Origin: Ideonella livida
GTDB lineage: Bacteria > Pseudomonadota > Gammaproteobacteria > Burkholderiales > Burkholderiaceae_C
Assembly: GCF_010499455.1 (NCBI RefSeq)
Contig: NZ_JAAGOH010000002.1
Span: 186,001 to 250,000 of the forward strand
Direction of reading: 5' to 3'
DNA: 64,000 nt
Part shown: positions 11,785 to 22,172 of the stretch, in pieces
Layout of the letters: each line of letters begins with the position of its first letter
Position numbering within the stretch: the first letter of the stretch is position 1
The notes under the pieces: model-generated
What the model saw: the letters and a program-made list of their open reading frames with translations, nothing else
Database searches by the model: none
What the model was told of the DNA's origin: nothing
Program-made: the position numbers and the translations under genes

Positions 11785-12792
11785 GTGAACGACCAGTCTT
11801 TGCCAACCGCTGACGACCCCGTGCTGGGCGTGGTGGCCATTGGACGCAATGAGGGCGAGCGCCTGCGTCGCTGCCTGGAGTCGGTGCGCCAGCAGGCCGC
11901 AGCCGTGGTCTACGTGGACTCGGGCTCCACAGACGGTTCGGTGGCCATGGCCCAATCGCTGGGCGTGATCGTGGTGTCGCTGGACATGCGCCAGCCCTTC
12001 ACCGCCGCCAGGGCGCGCAACGAGGGTTTGGCCCGCCTGCTGGCGCTGGCGCCACAGGTCAACCGCGTGCAGTTCGTCGATGGCGACTGCGAGGTGGTGG
12101 CCGGCTGGCTGCCCGCCGCACTGGCCTTTCTGCAGGCCCAGCCCGCCGTGGGGGTGGTGTGCGGACGCCGGCGTGAGCGCCACCCGCAGGCCAGCATCTA
12201 CAACCTGATGTGCGACCTGGAATGGGATGGCCCGAAGGGTGAGGTCAAGGCCTGCGGCGGCGACGCGCTGTTCCGGGTGGCGGCCCTGACCCAGGTGGGC
12301 GGCTACCGGCCGGACCTGATCGCCGGCGAGGAGCCCGAACTGTGCGTGCGCCTGCGGGCCGCCGGCTGGACGGTCTGGCGGCTGGACGAGGAGATGACGC
12401 TGCACGACGCCGCCATGCACCGCCTGGGCCAGTGGTGGAGCCGCAGCAAACGCTGCGGCTATGCCTATGCCCAGGGGGCGCACCTGCACGGCGCGCCCCC
12501 CGAGCGCCACAAGGTGGCCGAGGCCCGCCGGGGCTGGGTGTGGGGTGCGGCGCTGCCGCTGGCGATCATGGCCACCGCCGCCCTGGCCGGCAGCGGACCC
12601 GCGCTGGCCCTGGGGGCGCTGTATCCGCTGCAGGTGGCACGCTTGGCCTTGAAGGGCCGCCGCAGCCGGCGCGAGAACTGGCTGCTGGCCGGCTTCACGG
12701 TGGTGGGCAAGTTTGCCGAACTCAGTGGGCAGCTGCGCTTTCACCGCGACCGGCTGCGCCAGCGCTCCTCCGGCCTGATCGAATACAAATGA
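11785..12792 (+). CDS. Family 2 glycosyltransferase
   Basis: A 335-residue GT-A glycosyltransferase. Near the N-terminus [17 protein letters not shown] and [11 protein letters not shown] are the nucleotide-sugar-binding segments, [11 protein letters not shown] supplies the DxD metal motif, and [15 protein letters not shown] is the ED motif of the acceptor site. Two hydrophobic helices near residues 250-290 suggest membrane association. No ATG fits; a GTG at 11785 precedes the conserved region directly. The stop overlaps the next start (ATGA), so it is translationally coupled to the GntR regulator. Donor and acceptor are unknown. Confidence 0.8.
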   Translation: MNDQSLPTADDPVLGVVAIGRNEGERLRRCLESVRQQAAAVVYVDSGSTDGSVAMAQSLGVIVVSLDMRQPFTAARARNEGLARLLALAPQVNRVQFVDGDCEVVAGWLPAALAFLQAQPAVGVVCGRRRERHPQASIYNLMCDLEWDGPKGEVKACGGDALFRVAALTQVGGYRPDLIAGEEPELCVRLRAAGWTVWRLDEEMTLHDAAMHRLGQWWSRSKRCGYAYAQGAHLHGAPPERHKVAEARRGWVWGAALPLAIMATAALAGSGPALALGALYPLQVARLALKGRRSRRENWLLAGFTVVGKFAELSGQLRFHRDRLRQRSSGLIEYK

Positions 12793-13511
12793 ACCCCGGC
12801 GCCATGCCCCCCCCCGACCGGCAGGATGAGGCCCTGCCCCGCCCGGAGGCCGGCGCCAGCGTGCTGGCCCGCCTGCGCGACCGCATCATCCGCGGCGAGT
12901 ACCCGCCCGGCATGCGCCTGACCGAGGACGGCGTGGCCGAAGCCCTGGCCGTCTCGCGCACGCCGGTGCGCCTGGCCCTGCGCAGCCTGGAGCAAGAAGG
13001 CCTGCTCCAGAAGAGTGGCAAACGCGGCCTGGTGGTGCGCGCCTTCTCCAGCGCCGATGTGCTGTGTGCGGTCGAGGTGCGTGGTGCGCTGGAGGGGCTG
13101 GCCGCCCGCCGCCTGGCCGAGGCGGGTCTGCCGGCGGCCGTGGAGGCCGCGCTGGCGCAGGCCATCCGCGACGGTCGTGCCGTGTTGGCCAAGGGCCACC
13201 TGGTGGGCACCGACATCGACGCCTGGAGCCAGCTCAACCGGACCTTTCACGGCCAGTTGGTGGGCGCCGCCGGCAGCCCGGTGATTGCTGAGGCCATCGC
13301 CCGCAACAACCACCTGCCCTTTGCCTCGGCCGACTCCATCACCCTGGACCAGACAGCGCTGGACCGCGAGTTCACCAAGCTGAGCCTGGCCCAGGCCCAC
13401 CACGAGCTGGTGCTTGATGCCTTGCGCCGGCGCGAGGGCGCCCGGGTGGAGGCCCTGATGCGCGAGCACGCCTGGGTGGGCGTGCGCTACGCCGAGCTGT
13501 TGGGCCGCTGA
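12789..13511 (+). CDS. GntR-family transcriptional regulator (FadR/FCD type)
   Basis: A 240-residue regulator with an N-terminal winged helix-turn-helix (about residues 20-85: [16 protein letters not shown], then [20 protein letters not shown]) and a C-terminal all-helical FCD ligand domain. The histidines expected for FCD metal binding appear in [17 protein letters not shown] and MREHAWVGV. The start overlaps the preceding glycosyltransferase stop by 4 bp, and the 3' end overlaps the convergent corrinoid-binding gene by 25 bp. Effector and targets are unknown; a control role on the coupled glycosyltransferase would be unusual for this family. Confidence 0.85.
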   Translation: MNPGAMPPPDRQDEALPRPEAGASVLARLRDRIIRGEYPPGMRLTEDGVAEALAVSRTPVRLALRSLEQEGLLQKSGKRGLVVRAFSSADVLCAVEVRGALEGLAARRLAEAGLPAAVEAALAQAIRDGRAVLAKGHLVGTDIDAWSQLNRTFHGQLVGAAGSPVIAEAIARNNHLPFASADSITLDQTALDREFTKLSLAQAHHELVLDALRRREGARVEALMREHAWVGVRYAELLGR

Positions 13512-14338
13512 GCGACCGCTGGCGCCGGCAGGTCGAGCGCCCAGGCCCGGCACAGGGCGTGAAGCTGGCGCACGCCGTCGGTCAGTGCCGCGGGGCCGGG
13601 CTGCAGGATGTCGCAGGACTTGATCTCGTGCAGCCGCGCCTGGCGCACCGCGGGCACCTCGGCCCAGCCCGGCCGGGCCGCCACCTTCTCCGGCCGGAAG
13701 TGCTTGCCACACCAGGAGCCGATGACCAGGTCCGGCTGACGGCGCGCCGGCTCCAGCGGGTCGGCGATGATGCGGTCGCGGCCCGCAGCCTGCGTGGCCA
13801 GCTCGGGGAAGACATCCTGCCCACCGGCCACCGTGATGAGCTCCGAGACCCAGGCGATGGCGCTGATGGCCGGTTCGTCCCACTCCTCGAAGTACACCCG
13901 CGGACGGCGCGCCCAGCTGGCGGCCTCGGCCCGCAGGCGTTCATGCTCGGCCTGCACGCCCGCGATCCAGGCCTCGGCCCGGGCGCTGGCGCCCACCAGC
14001 GCGGCCACCAGCCGCAGGGTGGCGAAGATCTCGGCCACGCTACGCTGGTTGGTGATCCACACGTTGAGCCCGGCCCGGATGAGCTTGTCGGCCAGTGCGG
14101 CCTGCATGTCGGAGAAGCCGATCACCAGATCGGGCCGCAGCTCGACGATGCGGTCGATCTTGCCGTCCAGGAAGGCGCTGACCCGCGGCTTGTCCTGCCG
14201 GGCCTGAGGCGGACGCACGGTGTAGCCGCTGATGCCCACGATGCGGTGCTGCTCCCCCAGCAGGTACAGCCATTCGGTGGTCTCTTCGGTCAGGCAGACG
14301 ATACGCTGCGGGCCCTGGGGTGGAGATGGACTCGTCAT
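13487..14338 (-). CDS. BtuF-like corrinoid/metal-complex-binding protein without signal peptide
   Basis: A 283-residue protein with the two-lobed helical-backbone fold of ABC-type cobalamin/ferric-siderophore binding proteins: RIVCLTEETTEWLYLLG, RIVGISGYTVRP, then RPDLVIGFSD and a long bridging helix, followed by the second lobe with QPDLVIGSWCGKHF. There is no Sec or lipoprotein signal: the N-terminus MTSPSPPQGPQ is polar, so the product should be cytoplasmic, as in some stand-alone cobalamin-binding proteins. No permease or ATPase partner is adjacent. It overlaps the GntR gene end and lies 24 bp after the MocR gene on the same strand. Ligand is not determinable. Confidence 0.7.
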   Translation of the reverse strand: MTSPSPPQGPQRIVCLTEETTEWLYLLGEQHRIVGISGYTVRPPQARQDKPRVSAFLDGKIDRIVELRPDLVIGFSDMQAALADKLIRAGLNVWITNQRSVAEIFATLRLVAALVGASARAEAWIAGVQAEHERLRAEAASWARRPRVYFEEWDEPAISAIAWVSELITVAGGQDVFPELATQAAGRDRIIADPLEPARRQPDLVIGSWCGKHFRPEKVAARPGWAEVPAVRQARLHEIKSCDILQPGPAALTDGVRQLHALCRAWALDLPAPAVAQRPNSSA

Positions 14339-14362
14339 GCGCCGGCATGATGCCGCAAGCGC

Positions 14363-15763
14363 TCAACCGACCCCGCGCAGCTGTCCGTCCAGGAAGCTCC
14401 AGAGTCGCTCGTCACCGCAGAAGGCCACATTGAAGCGCATCCAGGGCGTGGGGGAGAGGTCGGCCGAGAAGAGGTGGCCGGGGCCCAGCATGATGTCGTG
14501 CTCGGCCGCCTTGTTGCCCAGAACCACCGGGTCAGGCACGCCAGGGTGGCGGGCCCACAGGAACATGCCGGCCTTGGGCTCGGCAAACAGCTCGAAACCC
14601 AGGCCGGCCAGCCGTTCGGCTGTGGCCTGGTGGGCGGCGGCCAACCGTTCCCGCAGGCCCTTGAGGTGCTTGCGCCAACGGCCCTCGGTCAGCGCGCCGT
14701 GGGCCAGCCGCTCGCCAAACTCGGCCGAGGTCAGCCCCGAGATCATCTTGAGCTGGGCCAGGTCCTCGACCATGTCGGGATGGGCCACCAGGTAGCCCAC
14801 ACGGATGTTGGGCGAGATGGTCTTGGAATAGCTGCCGATGGTGATAACGCGGCTGAGCTGGTCGAGGCTGGCCAGCGAGGGCCGGGGCTCGGGGTCCAGG
14901 TCGGCGTAAATGTCGTTCTCCACCACCAGGAGGTCGTGCCGGTCGGCCAGCTGCAGCACCCGGTGCAGGTGCGCCAGCTGGGCGATGGAGCCGGTGGGAC
15001 TGTGCAGCCGGGGTTGGGTGAAGAACACCTTGGGCTGGTGCTCGACGATGGCCCGCTCCAGCGCGGGCAAGTCCCAGCCTTGTGGCGTGCGCCGGGCGGG
15101 CACCAGCTTGGCCCCCTGAAAGCGCAGCGAGAACAGCAGGTTGGCATAGCCGGGGTCGTCCACCAGCACCGTGTCACCCGCACGCACCAGGCGGCGCACC
15201 GCCAGATCCAGCGCCTGGCTGGAGCCCTGGGTGAGCAGCACCTGGCCAGGGCTGACGTGCACCTCCTGCTCGGCCAGGGTGCCGGCGATGAGCTGGCGCA
15301 GCGGCGGAAAGCCCTTGGGGTCGCCATAGCCACCCAGGTCGGCGTCGTCAGCGGCCAGGCCCCGCAGGGCACGGCGCAGGCCGTCTTCAAACAGCCAGTC
15401 GCCAGGCAACCAGCCGCACCCGGCCTTGATGGCCAGGTGCCGGTTCTCGAAGATCTTGCGCAGGTACCACATGGAGTCGAACCCCTCGCTGCGCACGGCG
15501 TGGGCCGCGGCGGCACCACCCGGCGTAGCCCGCTGGCGCACGAAGAAGCCCGAGTGCGGGCGCGACACCAGCCAGCCCTGGGCCACCAAACGGTCGTAGG
15601 CCTCGACCACGGTGAAGACGCTGACCGCGTGCGCGTGGGCAAACTGCCGGATGGACGGCAACTTGGTGCCTGCGCGCAACGCCCCCTCCTCGATCTGGGC
15701 GCGCAGGCCTTCCACGATCTGGACCACCAGGGGCGTGGGCGATTGGGCTTGGAGCTGGAGCAT
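14363..15763 (-). CDS. MocR-type regulator (GntR HTH fused to aminotransferase fold)
   Basis: A 466-residue regulator: N-terminal GntR winged helix (residues 1-75, with TKLPSIRQFAHAHAVSVFTV) joined by a linker to a type I aminotransferase-like domain. PLP-site features are retained, including the aspartate in VENDIYADLD and the lysine in GSYSKTISPNIRVGYL near residue 315, so it probably binds PLP as an external-aldimine sensor like GabR. It is divergent from the GABA aminotransferase gene, which makes that cluster its likely target. The final ligand could be GABA or a related amine. Its own 5' region shares the 329-bp intergenic space. Confidence 0.88.
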   Translation of the reverse strand: MLQLQAQSPTPLVVQIVEGLRAQIEEGALRAGTKLPSIRQFAHAHAVSVFTVVEAYDRLVAQGWLVSRPHSGFFVRQRATPGGAAAAHAVRSEGFDSMWYLRKIFENRHLAIKAGCGWLPGDWLFEDGLRRALRGLAADDADLGGYGDPKGFPPLRQLIAGTLAEQEVHVSPGQVLLTQGSSQALDLAVRRLVRAGDTVLVDDPGYANLLFSLRFQGAKLVPARRTPQGWDLPALERAIVEHQPKVFFTQPRLHSPTGSIAQLAHLHRVLQLADRHDLLVVENDIYADLDPEPRPSLASLDQLSRVITIGSYSKTISPNIRVGYLVAHPDMVEDLAQLKMISGLTSAEFGERLAHGALTEGRWRKHLKGLRERLAAAHQATAERLAGLGFELFAEPKAGMFLWARHPGVPDPVVLGNKAAEHDIMLGPGHLFSADLSPTPWMRFNVAFCGDERLWSFLDGQLRGVG

Positions 15764-16092
15764 GGCGGTACGGCGGGGTCAGACGGGACGGTGTGGCGCG
15801 CGAGCCACAGGCCACGCCGGCCCCGGGACCTCAAGTGTCCCCGATGGGCGCAGCCGCTCCCCATTTGGGGGCGGCGCCCCCGTGCTGGGCGGGGCGTGCC
15901 GCCCCGAAAGCAAGCTTCGGGCCAGACATCGTCAAGCGCGGCACCAGATGAAATCTGTACCGGTCGCACCCCCTGCACAGTGCACCGGTGAAAGCCCTGG
16001 CGTGTACATGGTCACGGCCCCGTCATGTTCCTACAGTCCGCCCCGCTGCGTCCCCCACCGGGGACCTGAACAGACCCCTGGAAAGGCTGACC
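15764..16092. promoter_or_regulatory. Divergent control region MocR / gabT with GCACCGGT-type repeats
   Basis: This 329-bp gap holds no convincing gene. The stretch 15843-15905 is a GC-rich dyad-rich patch. Closer to gabT, GTACCGGT at 15957-15964 and GCACCGGT at 15982-15989 form a direct repeat with 25-bp spacing. MocR regulators bind spaced direct repeats, so this pair is a reasonable operator candidate, but I see no independent proof and no clear -35/-10 pair. Confidence 0.4.
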
Positions 16093-17403
16093 ATGCACCG
16101 TGACGCTCCTCTCGCTTCCAACGCCACCAACGCCGGCCTGATGGCCCGCCGCCGCGCCGCCCTGCCCTCCGGCTTGGGCCAGACCTACGAGGTCTTCGTC
16201 GAGCGCGCCGTCAACGCTGAAGTGTGGGACGTCCAGGGCAAGCGCTACATCGACTTCGCCGGCGGCATCGCCGTGCTCAACACCGGCCACAACCACCCCA
16301 AGATCGTCGCCGCCGTCAAGGCACAGCTCGACAAGGTGCACCACACCTGCTTCCAGGTGGTGGCCTACGAGCCCTATGTGGAACTGGCCGAGCGCCTGAT
16401 CGCCAAGGCCCCGGGCGACTTTGCCAAGAAGGCCTACTTCCTGTCCACCGGCGCAGAGGCCGTGGAGAACGCCATCAAGGTGGCCCGCGCCGCCACGCAG
16501 CGCCAGGCCGTGATCGCCTTTGGCGGCGGCTTCCACGGCCGCACGCTGCTGGGCATGGCGCTGACGGGCAAGGTGGCCCCGTACAAGGCCGGTTTTGGCC
16601 CCTTCCCGGCGGAGATCTACCACGCCGAGTACCCCAACCCGCTGCACGGCGTGACCGAAGCCGACGCCCTGCGCAGCATCGAGCACATCTTCAAGTACGA
16701 CGTGGAGGCCGCACGGGTGGCGGCCATCATCCTGGAGCCGGTGCAGGGCGAAGGCGGCTTTTATGCCGTCTCCCCGGCCTTTGCCCAGAAGCTGCGCGCC
16801 CTGTGCGACCAGCACGGCATCGTGCTGATCGCCGACGAGGTGCAGACCGGCGCCGGCCGCACCGGGACCTGGCTGGCCTGCGAGCAGTGGGGCGTGGCCC
16901 CCGACCTGATCACCATGGCCAAGTCCATGGCTGGCGGCTTCCCCATCTCGGCGGTGATCGGCAAGGCCGAGCTGATGGACAAGCCCCTGCCGGGCGGCCT
17001 GGGCGGCACCTACGCAGGCAGCCCCATCGCCTGCGCCGCCGCGCTGGCGGTGCTGGACGTGTTTGAGGAAGAAAAGCTGCTGGACCGCTCCAAGGCGGTC
17101 GGCCAGCGCCTGAAGAACGGTCTGGGCCAGCTGGCCACCCGCTTCAAGGCCATCCAGGACGTGCGCGGCCTGGGCGCCATGGTGGCCATCGAGCTGTTCA
17201 AGGACGGTGACCTGCACCAGCCCGACGCCGACCTGACCAAGCGGGTGTGCGCCGAAGCCATCAAACGCGGCCTGATTCTGCTGTCGTGCGGCGTGTACGC
17301 CAACGTCATCCGCATTCTGGTACCGCTGACCGCGACCGACGAGAACCTGGACGAAGGCCTGACCCTGCTGGGCGAAGCCTTCGCGGCGGCCAGCGCCGCC
17401 TGA
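16093..17403 (+). CDS. gabT: 4-aminobutyrate aminotransferase
   Basis: Class III PLP aminotransferase converting GABA and 2-oxoglutarate to succinate semialdehyde and glutamate. The 436-residue product shows the omega-aminotransferase landmarks YIDFAGGIAVLNTGHNHP, STGAEAVENAIKVAR, GFHGRTLLGMALTGK, LIADEVQTGAGRTG and the Schiff-base lysine at residue 277 in MAKSMAGGFPISAV. These match GabT of Burkholderiales closely, though some members also accept other omega-amino acids. It heads a co-directional cluster whose last genes supply GABA (ureohydrolase) and consume succinate semialdehyde (gabD). Confidence 0.92.
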   Translation: MHRDAPLASNATNAGLMARRRAALPSGLGQTYEVFVERAVNAEVWDVQGKRYIDFAGGIAVLNTGHNHPKIVAAVKAQLDKVHHTCFQVVAYEPYVELAERLIAKAPGDFAKKAYFLSTGAEAVENAIKVARAATQRQAVIAFGGGFHGRTLLGMALTGKVAPYKAGFGPFPAEIYHAEYPNPLHGVTEADALRSIEHIFKYDVEAARVAAIILEPVQGEGGFYAVSPAFAQKLRALCDQHGIVLIADEVQTGAGRTGTWLACEQWGVAPDLITMAKSMAGGFPISAVIGKAELMDKPLPGGLGGTYAGSPIACAAALAVLDVFEEEKLLDRSKAVGQRLKNGLGQLATRFKAIQDVRGLGAMVAIELFKDGDLHQPDADLTKRVCAEAIKRGLILLSCGVYANVIRILVPLTATDENLDEGLTLLGEAFAAASAA

Positions 17404-17493
17404 GCTTTCCTCCCCCCGGCACGGCGCGCCCCGCGCCGGGGCCGGCCCCCTCCCTGCTGAGCTTCACGAGTTTCGAGAGGACCGACCTTCACC

Positions 17494-18588
<1,095 letters not shown>

Positions 18589-18731
18589 AGGCGGCACGCG
18601 CCCCGATCCCGGATCCACAACGCTTTCCTCCAGAGGCCGGGCGGCCACGCAGCGCACAGACTGCGGCACGCACCGGTCCGTCACCTCCGCTCCTTGCCTG
18701 TTCCTTTCCTCACCCACACAGGAGATATGTG

Positions 18732-19763
18732 ATGATGAAGACGACCGTCGCGCTGGCAGCCGCCCTGTTCGCGGCCCTGCCCGCCCTGGCCCAGAGCCAG
18801 CTGACCGTGGTGAACTTCGGCGGAGCCAACGGCGCCGCGCAGAAGAAGGCCTACGTGGAGCCCTTCGAGAAGGCCACCGGCACCAAGGTGGTGACCGTGG
18901 AATACAACGGCGAGCAGGCCAAGATCAAGGCCATGGTCGAAGCCGGCAAGGTGACCTGGGACGTGGTCGAGGTGGAGAGCCCCGACGTGCAGCGCGGCTG
19001 CGACGAGGGTCTGTTCGAGAAGATGGACTGGGCCAAGGTCGGCAACAAGGCTGACTTCCAGCCCGCCGCCGTGACCGAGTGTGGCGTGGGCGCCTTCGTG
19101 TGGTCCACCGTGCTGGCCTACGACGGCACCAAGCTCAAAGATGGCCCCAAGAGCTGGGCGGACTTCTGGGACACCAAGAAGTACCCGGGCAAGCGCGGCA
19201 TGCGCAAGGGTGCCCGCTACAACCTGGAATTCGCGCTGATGGCCGACGGCGTCAAGAGCGCCGACGTCTACAAGGTGCTGGCCACCAAGGAAGGCGCCGA
19301 CCGCGCCTTCAAGAAGCTCAGCGAGCTCAAGCCCTTCATCCAGTGGTGGGAAGCCGGCGCCCAGCCGCCGCAGTTCCTGGTGGCCGGCGACGTGGTCATG
19401 TCCACTGCCTACAACGGCCGCATCGACGCTGCCCAGCGCGAAGGCAAGAAGCTGGCCATCACCTGGGCCGGCGGCATCTACGACCTGGACTACTGGGTGA
19501 TCCCCAAGGGCGCGCCGAACAAGGAGCTGTCCATGAAGTTCATCACCCTGGCCGCCTCCGCCGCCGCCCAGGCCGACTACGCCCAGAACATCTCCTACGG
19601 CCCGACCAACAACAAGGCCCTGGCCAAGCTCAAGCCCGAAGTGCTGGCCCTGCTGCCGACCTCGCCGGCCAACAGCAAGGACTCGCTGCGCTTCAACATC
19701 GGCTTCTGGGCCGACCAGGGCGAAGCCCTGGAGAAGCGCTTCGCCTCCTGGGCCGCGCAGTAA
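18732..19763 (+). CDS. ABC transporter substrate-binding protein, first copy
   Basis: A 343-residue periplasmic binding protein of the PotD/polyamine-like group. A signal peptide with cleavage after LPALA is evident in the first 21 residues. The mature protein starts LTVVNFGGANGAAQ and contains WDVVEVESPDVQRGC and the ligand-pocket segment GAFVWSTVLAYD. An AGGAGA ribosome-binding site 6 bases before the ATG is unusually strong for this window, and a stem-loop follows the stop, both consistent with high expression. A second homologous binding protein lies at the end of the permease genes. Confidence 0.9.
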   Translation: MMKTTVALAAALFAALPALAQSQLTVVNFGGANGAAQKKAYVEPFEKATGTKVVTVEYNGEQAKIKAMVEAGKVTWDVVEVESPDVQRGCDEGLFEKMDWAKVGNKADFQPAAVTECGVGAFVWSTVLAYDGTKLKDGPKSWADFWDTKKYPGKRGMRKGARYNLEFALMADGVKSADVYKVLATKEGADRAFKKLSELKPFIQWWEAGAQPPQFLVAGDVVMSTAYNGRIDAAQREGKKLAITWAGGIYDLDYWVIPKGAPNKELSMKFITLAASAAAQADYAQNISYGPTNNKALAKLKPEVLALLPTSPANSKDSLRFNIGFWADQGEALEKRFASWAAQ

Positions 19764-19772
19764 GCCGGCCCC

Positions 19773-19793
19773 GGCCGGGCCCACCGCCCGGCC
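19773..19793 (+). other. GC-rich stem-loop after binding-protein gene
   Basis: Arms GGCCGGGC (19773-19780) and GCCCGGCC (19786-19793) surround a 5-nt loop ten bases after the stop. No T-run follows, so it more likely stabilises the 3' end of the binding-protein message or attenuates read-through to the permeases than terminates fully. The remaining bases to 19969 are GC-rich, repetitive and without a supported gene. Confidence 0.5.
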
Positions 19794-19969
19794 CCCTCGG
19801 CCGGACCTCATGTCCGGCCTGCGCAGGCCCGTATCACCGGCCGCCCCCCCAGGCGGCCGGGGCCGGCCGCGCCCCCTTCGCCCCCCACGCCGCTGCGCGG
19901 CGGGCCCGGCGTGCGCGCCGTCCGCCCCGCAACCCCACGCATGCGCCTCCACAGGCAAGGAACGCTGGC

Positions 19970-21271
19970 ATGACCGCTGCCGCCACCGCCGACCCCGGCC
20001 TGCCGACCGCCCCCCCGGGCGGCGGCGCCGATCCCGCCCTGCCGGGTGATCTGGCCCGCTCGCTGGCCCGTGCCCAGCGCCGCCGGCACCTGGCGGCCAT
20101 CAGCCTGACGCTGCCGTTGCTGGTGTTCCTGCTGGTCGTCTTCCTGCTGCCCATCGGCGCGCTGCTGGTGCGCGCGGTGGAGAACCCCGAAGTGGCCGCT
20201 GCCCTGCCCCGCACCGGCCAGGCGCTCTCGGGCTGGAACCGCCAGGACACGCCGCCGGCTGCCGCCTACGCCGCCTTGCTGGATGACCTCTCCGCCCTGC
20301 CCGAAGCGGCGCAGGCAGGCGCCCTGGCGCGCCGCCTGAACACCGAGCAGCCCGGCTCCCGCTCGCTGGTGATGTCCACCTACCGCGCACTGCCGCAGCT
20401 GCGCGCCGACGGCCAGACCCCTGCACCCGAGGCCGCCCAGGCCCAGTTGCTGGCCCTGGATGCCCGCTGGGGCGAAGCCCCCTACTGGCAGGCCATTGCC
20501 AAGAACGCCAGCCGCTGGACCCCCGACTACCTGCTGACGTCGGTGGACCTCAAGCGCACCCCCGAAGGCGGCCTGAGCCGCGTGGAGCCTGACCAGCAGG
20601 TGTTCGTCAGCATCCTGATCCGCACGTTCTACATCAGCGGCGTGGTGACCCTGTGGTGCCTGCTGCTGGGCTACCCGCTGGCCTACTGGCTGTCCACGCT
20701 CAGCGCCCGGCAGGCCAACATCCTCATGATCCTGGTGCTGGTGCCGTTCTGGACCAGCATCCTGGTGCGCGTGGCCGCCTGGATCGTGCTGCTGCAGCGC
20801 GAGGGCCTGGTCAACAGCGCCCTCATGGGCATCGGCCTGGTCAACGAGCCCCTGGCCCTGCTGTTCAACCGCACCGGGGTGGTCATCTCCATGACCCACA
20901 TCCTGCTGCCCTTCATGATCCTGCCGCTCTACAGCGTCATGAAGAGCGTGCCGCCCACCTACCTGCGCGCCGCGGTCTCTTTGGGCAGCAACCCGCTGGC
21001 GGCCTTCTTCCGGGTGTACGTGCCCCAGACTTGGCCGGGCGTGGGCGCCGGCGGCCTGCTGGTGTTCATCCTGTCGATTGGCTACTACGTGACGCCTGCG
21101 CTGCTGGGCGGGGCCGATGACCAAATGCTCAGCTACTACATCGCGCACTACACCAACGTGGACATCAACTGGGGCATGGCCTGCGCACTGGGGGCCATCC
21201 TGCTGGCCGCCACCCTGGTGCTCTACGCGCTGTACCGCCGCGTGGTGAAGTCCGAACTCAGCCTGGGGTGA
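19970..21271 (+). CDS. ABC transporter permease (PotB-like, with large N-terminal insert)
   Basis: Inner-membrane permease of the polyamine-type transporter. The 433-residue product is much longer than classical PotB (about 285) because roughly 150 mostly polar residues lie between the first membrane helix (about 42-65) and the remaining helices starting near residue 212. The permease core has LLLGYPLAYWLST, PFWTSILVRVAAWIVLLQ and the coupling-loop motif region YLRAAVSLGSNPLAAFFRVY. The start ATG is 206 bp after the binding-protein gene; its end overlaps the next permease (GTGA). Confidence 0.88.
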   Translation: MTAAATADPGLPTAPPGGGADPALPGDLARSLARAQRRRHLAAISLTLPLLVFLLVVFLLPIGALLVRAVENPEVAAALPRTGQALSGWNRQDTPPAAAYAALLDDLSALPEAAQAGALARRLNTEQPGSRSLVMSTYRALPQLRADGQTPAPEAAQAQLLALDARWGEAPYWQAIAKNASRWTPDYLLTSVDLKRTPEGGLSRVEPDQQVFVSILIRTFYISGVVTLWCLLLGYPLAYWLSTLSARQANILMILVLVPFWTSILVRVAAWIVLLQREGLVNSALMGIGLVNEPLALLFNRTGVVISMTHILLPFMILPLYSVMKSVPPTYLRAAVSLGSNPLAAFFRVYVPQTWPGVGAGGLLVFILSIGYYVTPALLGGADDQMLSYYIAHYTNVDINWGMACALGAILLAATLVLYALYRRVVKSELSLG

Positions 21272-22110
21272 ACGCCATGAGCCTGCTGCCAAGCTTCCTG
21301 ATCCCCAACTTCCCGGCCTATGCCACCGTGGCCGACAAGGCCGGCTGGTGGGCCCTGCGCCTGTTCGGCCTGGGCGTGCTGCTGTTCCTGCTGCTGCCCA
21401 TCCTGGCCATCATGCCGCTGTCGTTCTCGGCCTCGTCCTTCCTGGCCTACCCCATGCCAGGCTGGTCGCTGCAGTGGTACGAGAACCTGTTCACCTCACC
21501 CGAGTGGGGCCGCGCCACGCGCAACAGCTTCATCGTCGCGCCGGCGGCCACCGTCATCGCCACCGTGCTGGGCACGCTCACCGCCGTGGGCCTGGCCCGG
21601 GTCAATTTCCGCGGCAAGGGCCTGCTGATGAGCGTGCTGATCGCGCCCATGGTGGTGCCCATCGTGGTGGTGGGCGTGGCCTGCTACCTGTCCTTCGCCC
21701 GCATCGGCCTGTCGGACACCTACTTCGGGCTGATCGTCGTGCACGCCGCGCTGGGCGCGCCCTTCGTGGTCACCACCGTGCTGGCCACGCTGCAGGGCTT
21801 CAACCACAACCTGGTGCGCGCCTCACTGAGCCTGGGGGCCGGCCCGCTGGAGACCTTCTTCCGCGTGACCCTGCCGGTGATCGCCCCGGGGGTGATCTCA
21901 GGCGCCCTGTTCGCCTTCGCCACGTCGTTTGACGAGGTGGTGGTGACGCTGTTCATCGCCGGCCCCGACCAGGTGACGCTGCCCCGGCAGATGTTCACCG
22001 GCATCCGCGAGAACATCAACCCGACCATCGCTGCCGTGGCCACCCTGCTGATCCTGTTCACCACCGCGCTGATGGGCGCGCTGGAATGGATCCGCGGCCG
22101 CCGCGCCTGA
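21268..22110 (+). CDS. ABC transporter permease (PotC-like)
   Basis: A 280-residue (from GTG at 21268) inner-membrane protein with six predicted helices and the coupling motif LVRASLSLGAGPLETFFRVTLP. It pairs with the preceding permease to form the channel. Two starts are possible: the GTG overlapping the upstream stop, or the ATG at 21277 three codons later; neither changes the domain. C-terminal residues NPTIAAVATLLILFTTAL form the last helix. It is co-transcribed with the surrounding genes by spacing. Confidence 0.9.
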   Translation: MNAMSLLPSFLIPNFPAYATVADKAGWWALRLFGLGVLLFLLLPILAIMPLSFSASSFLAYPMPGWSLQWYENLFTSPEWGRATRNSFIVAPAATVIATVLGTLTAVGLARVNFRGKGLLMSVLIAPMVVPIVVVGVACYLSFARIGLSDTYFGLIVVHAALGAPFVVTTVLATLQGFNHNLVRASLSLGAGPLETFFRVTLPVIAPGVISGALFAFATSFDEVVVTLFIAGPDQVTLPRQMFTGIRENINPTIAAVATLLILFTTALMGALEWIRGRRA

Positions 22111-22172
22111 ACCCACCTCCCCAGGCGGCCGGGGGCCTGCGGCGCCCGGCTCCGTCGTCAGGACCTCCGCCG

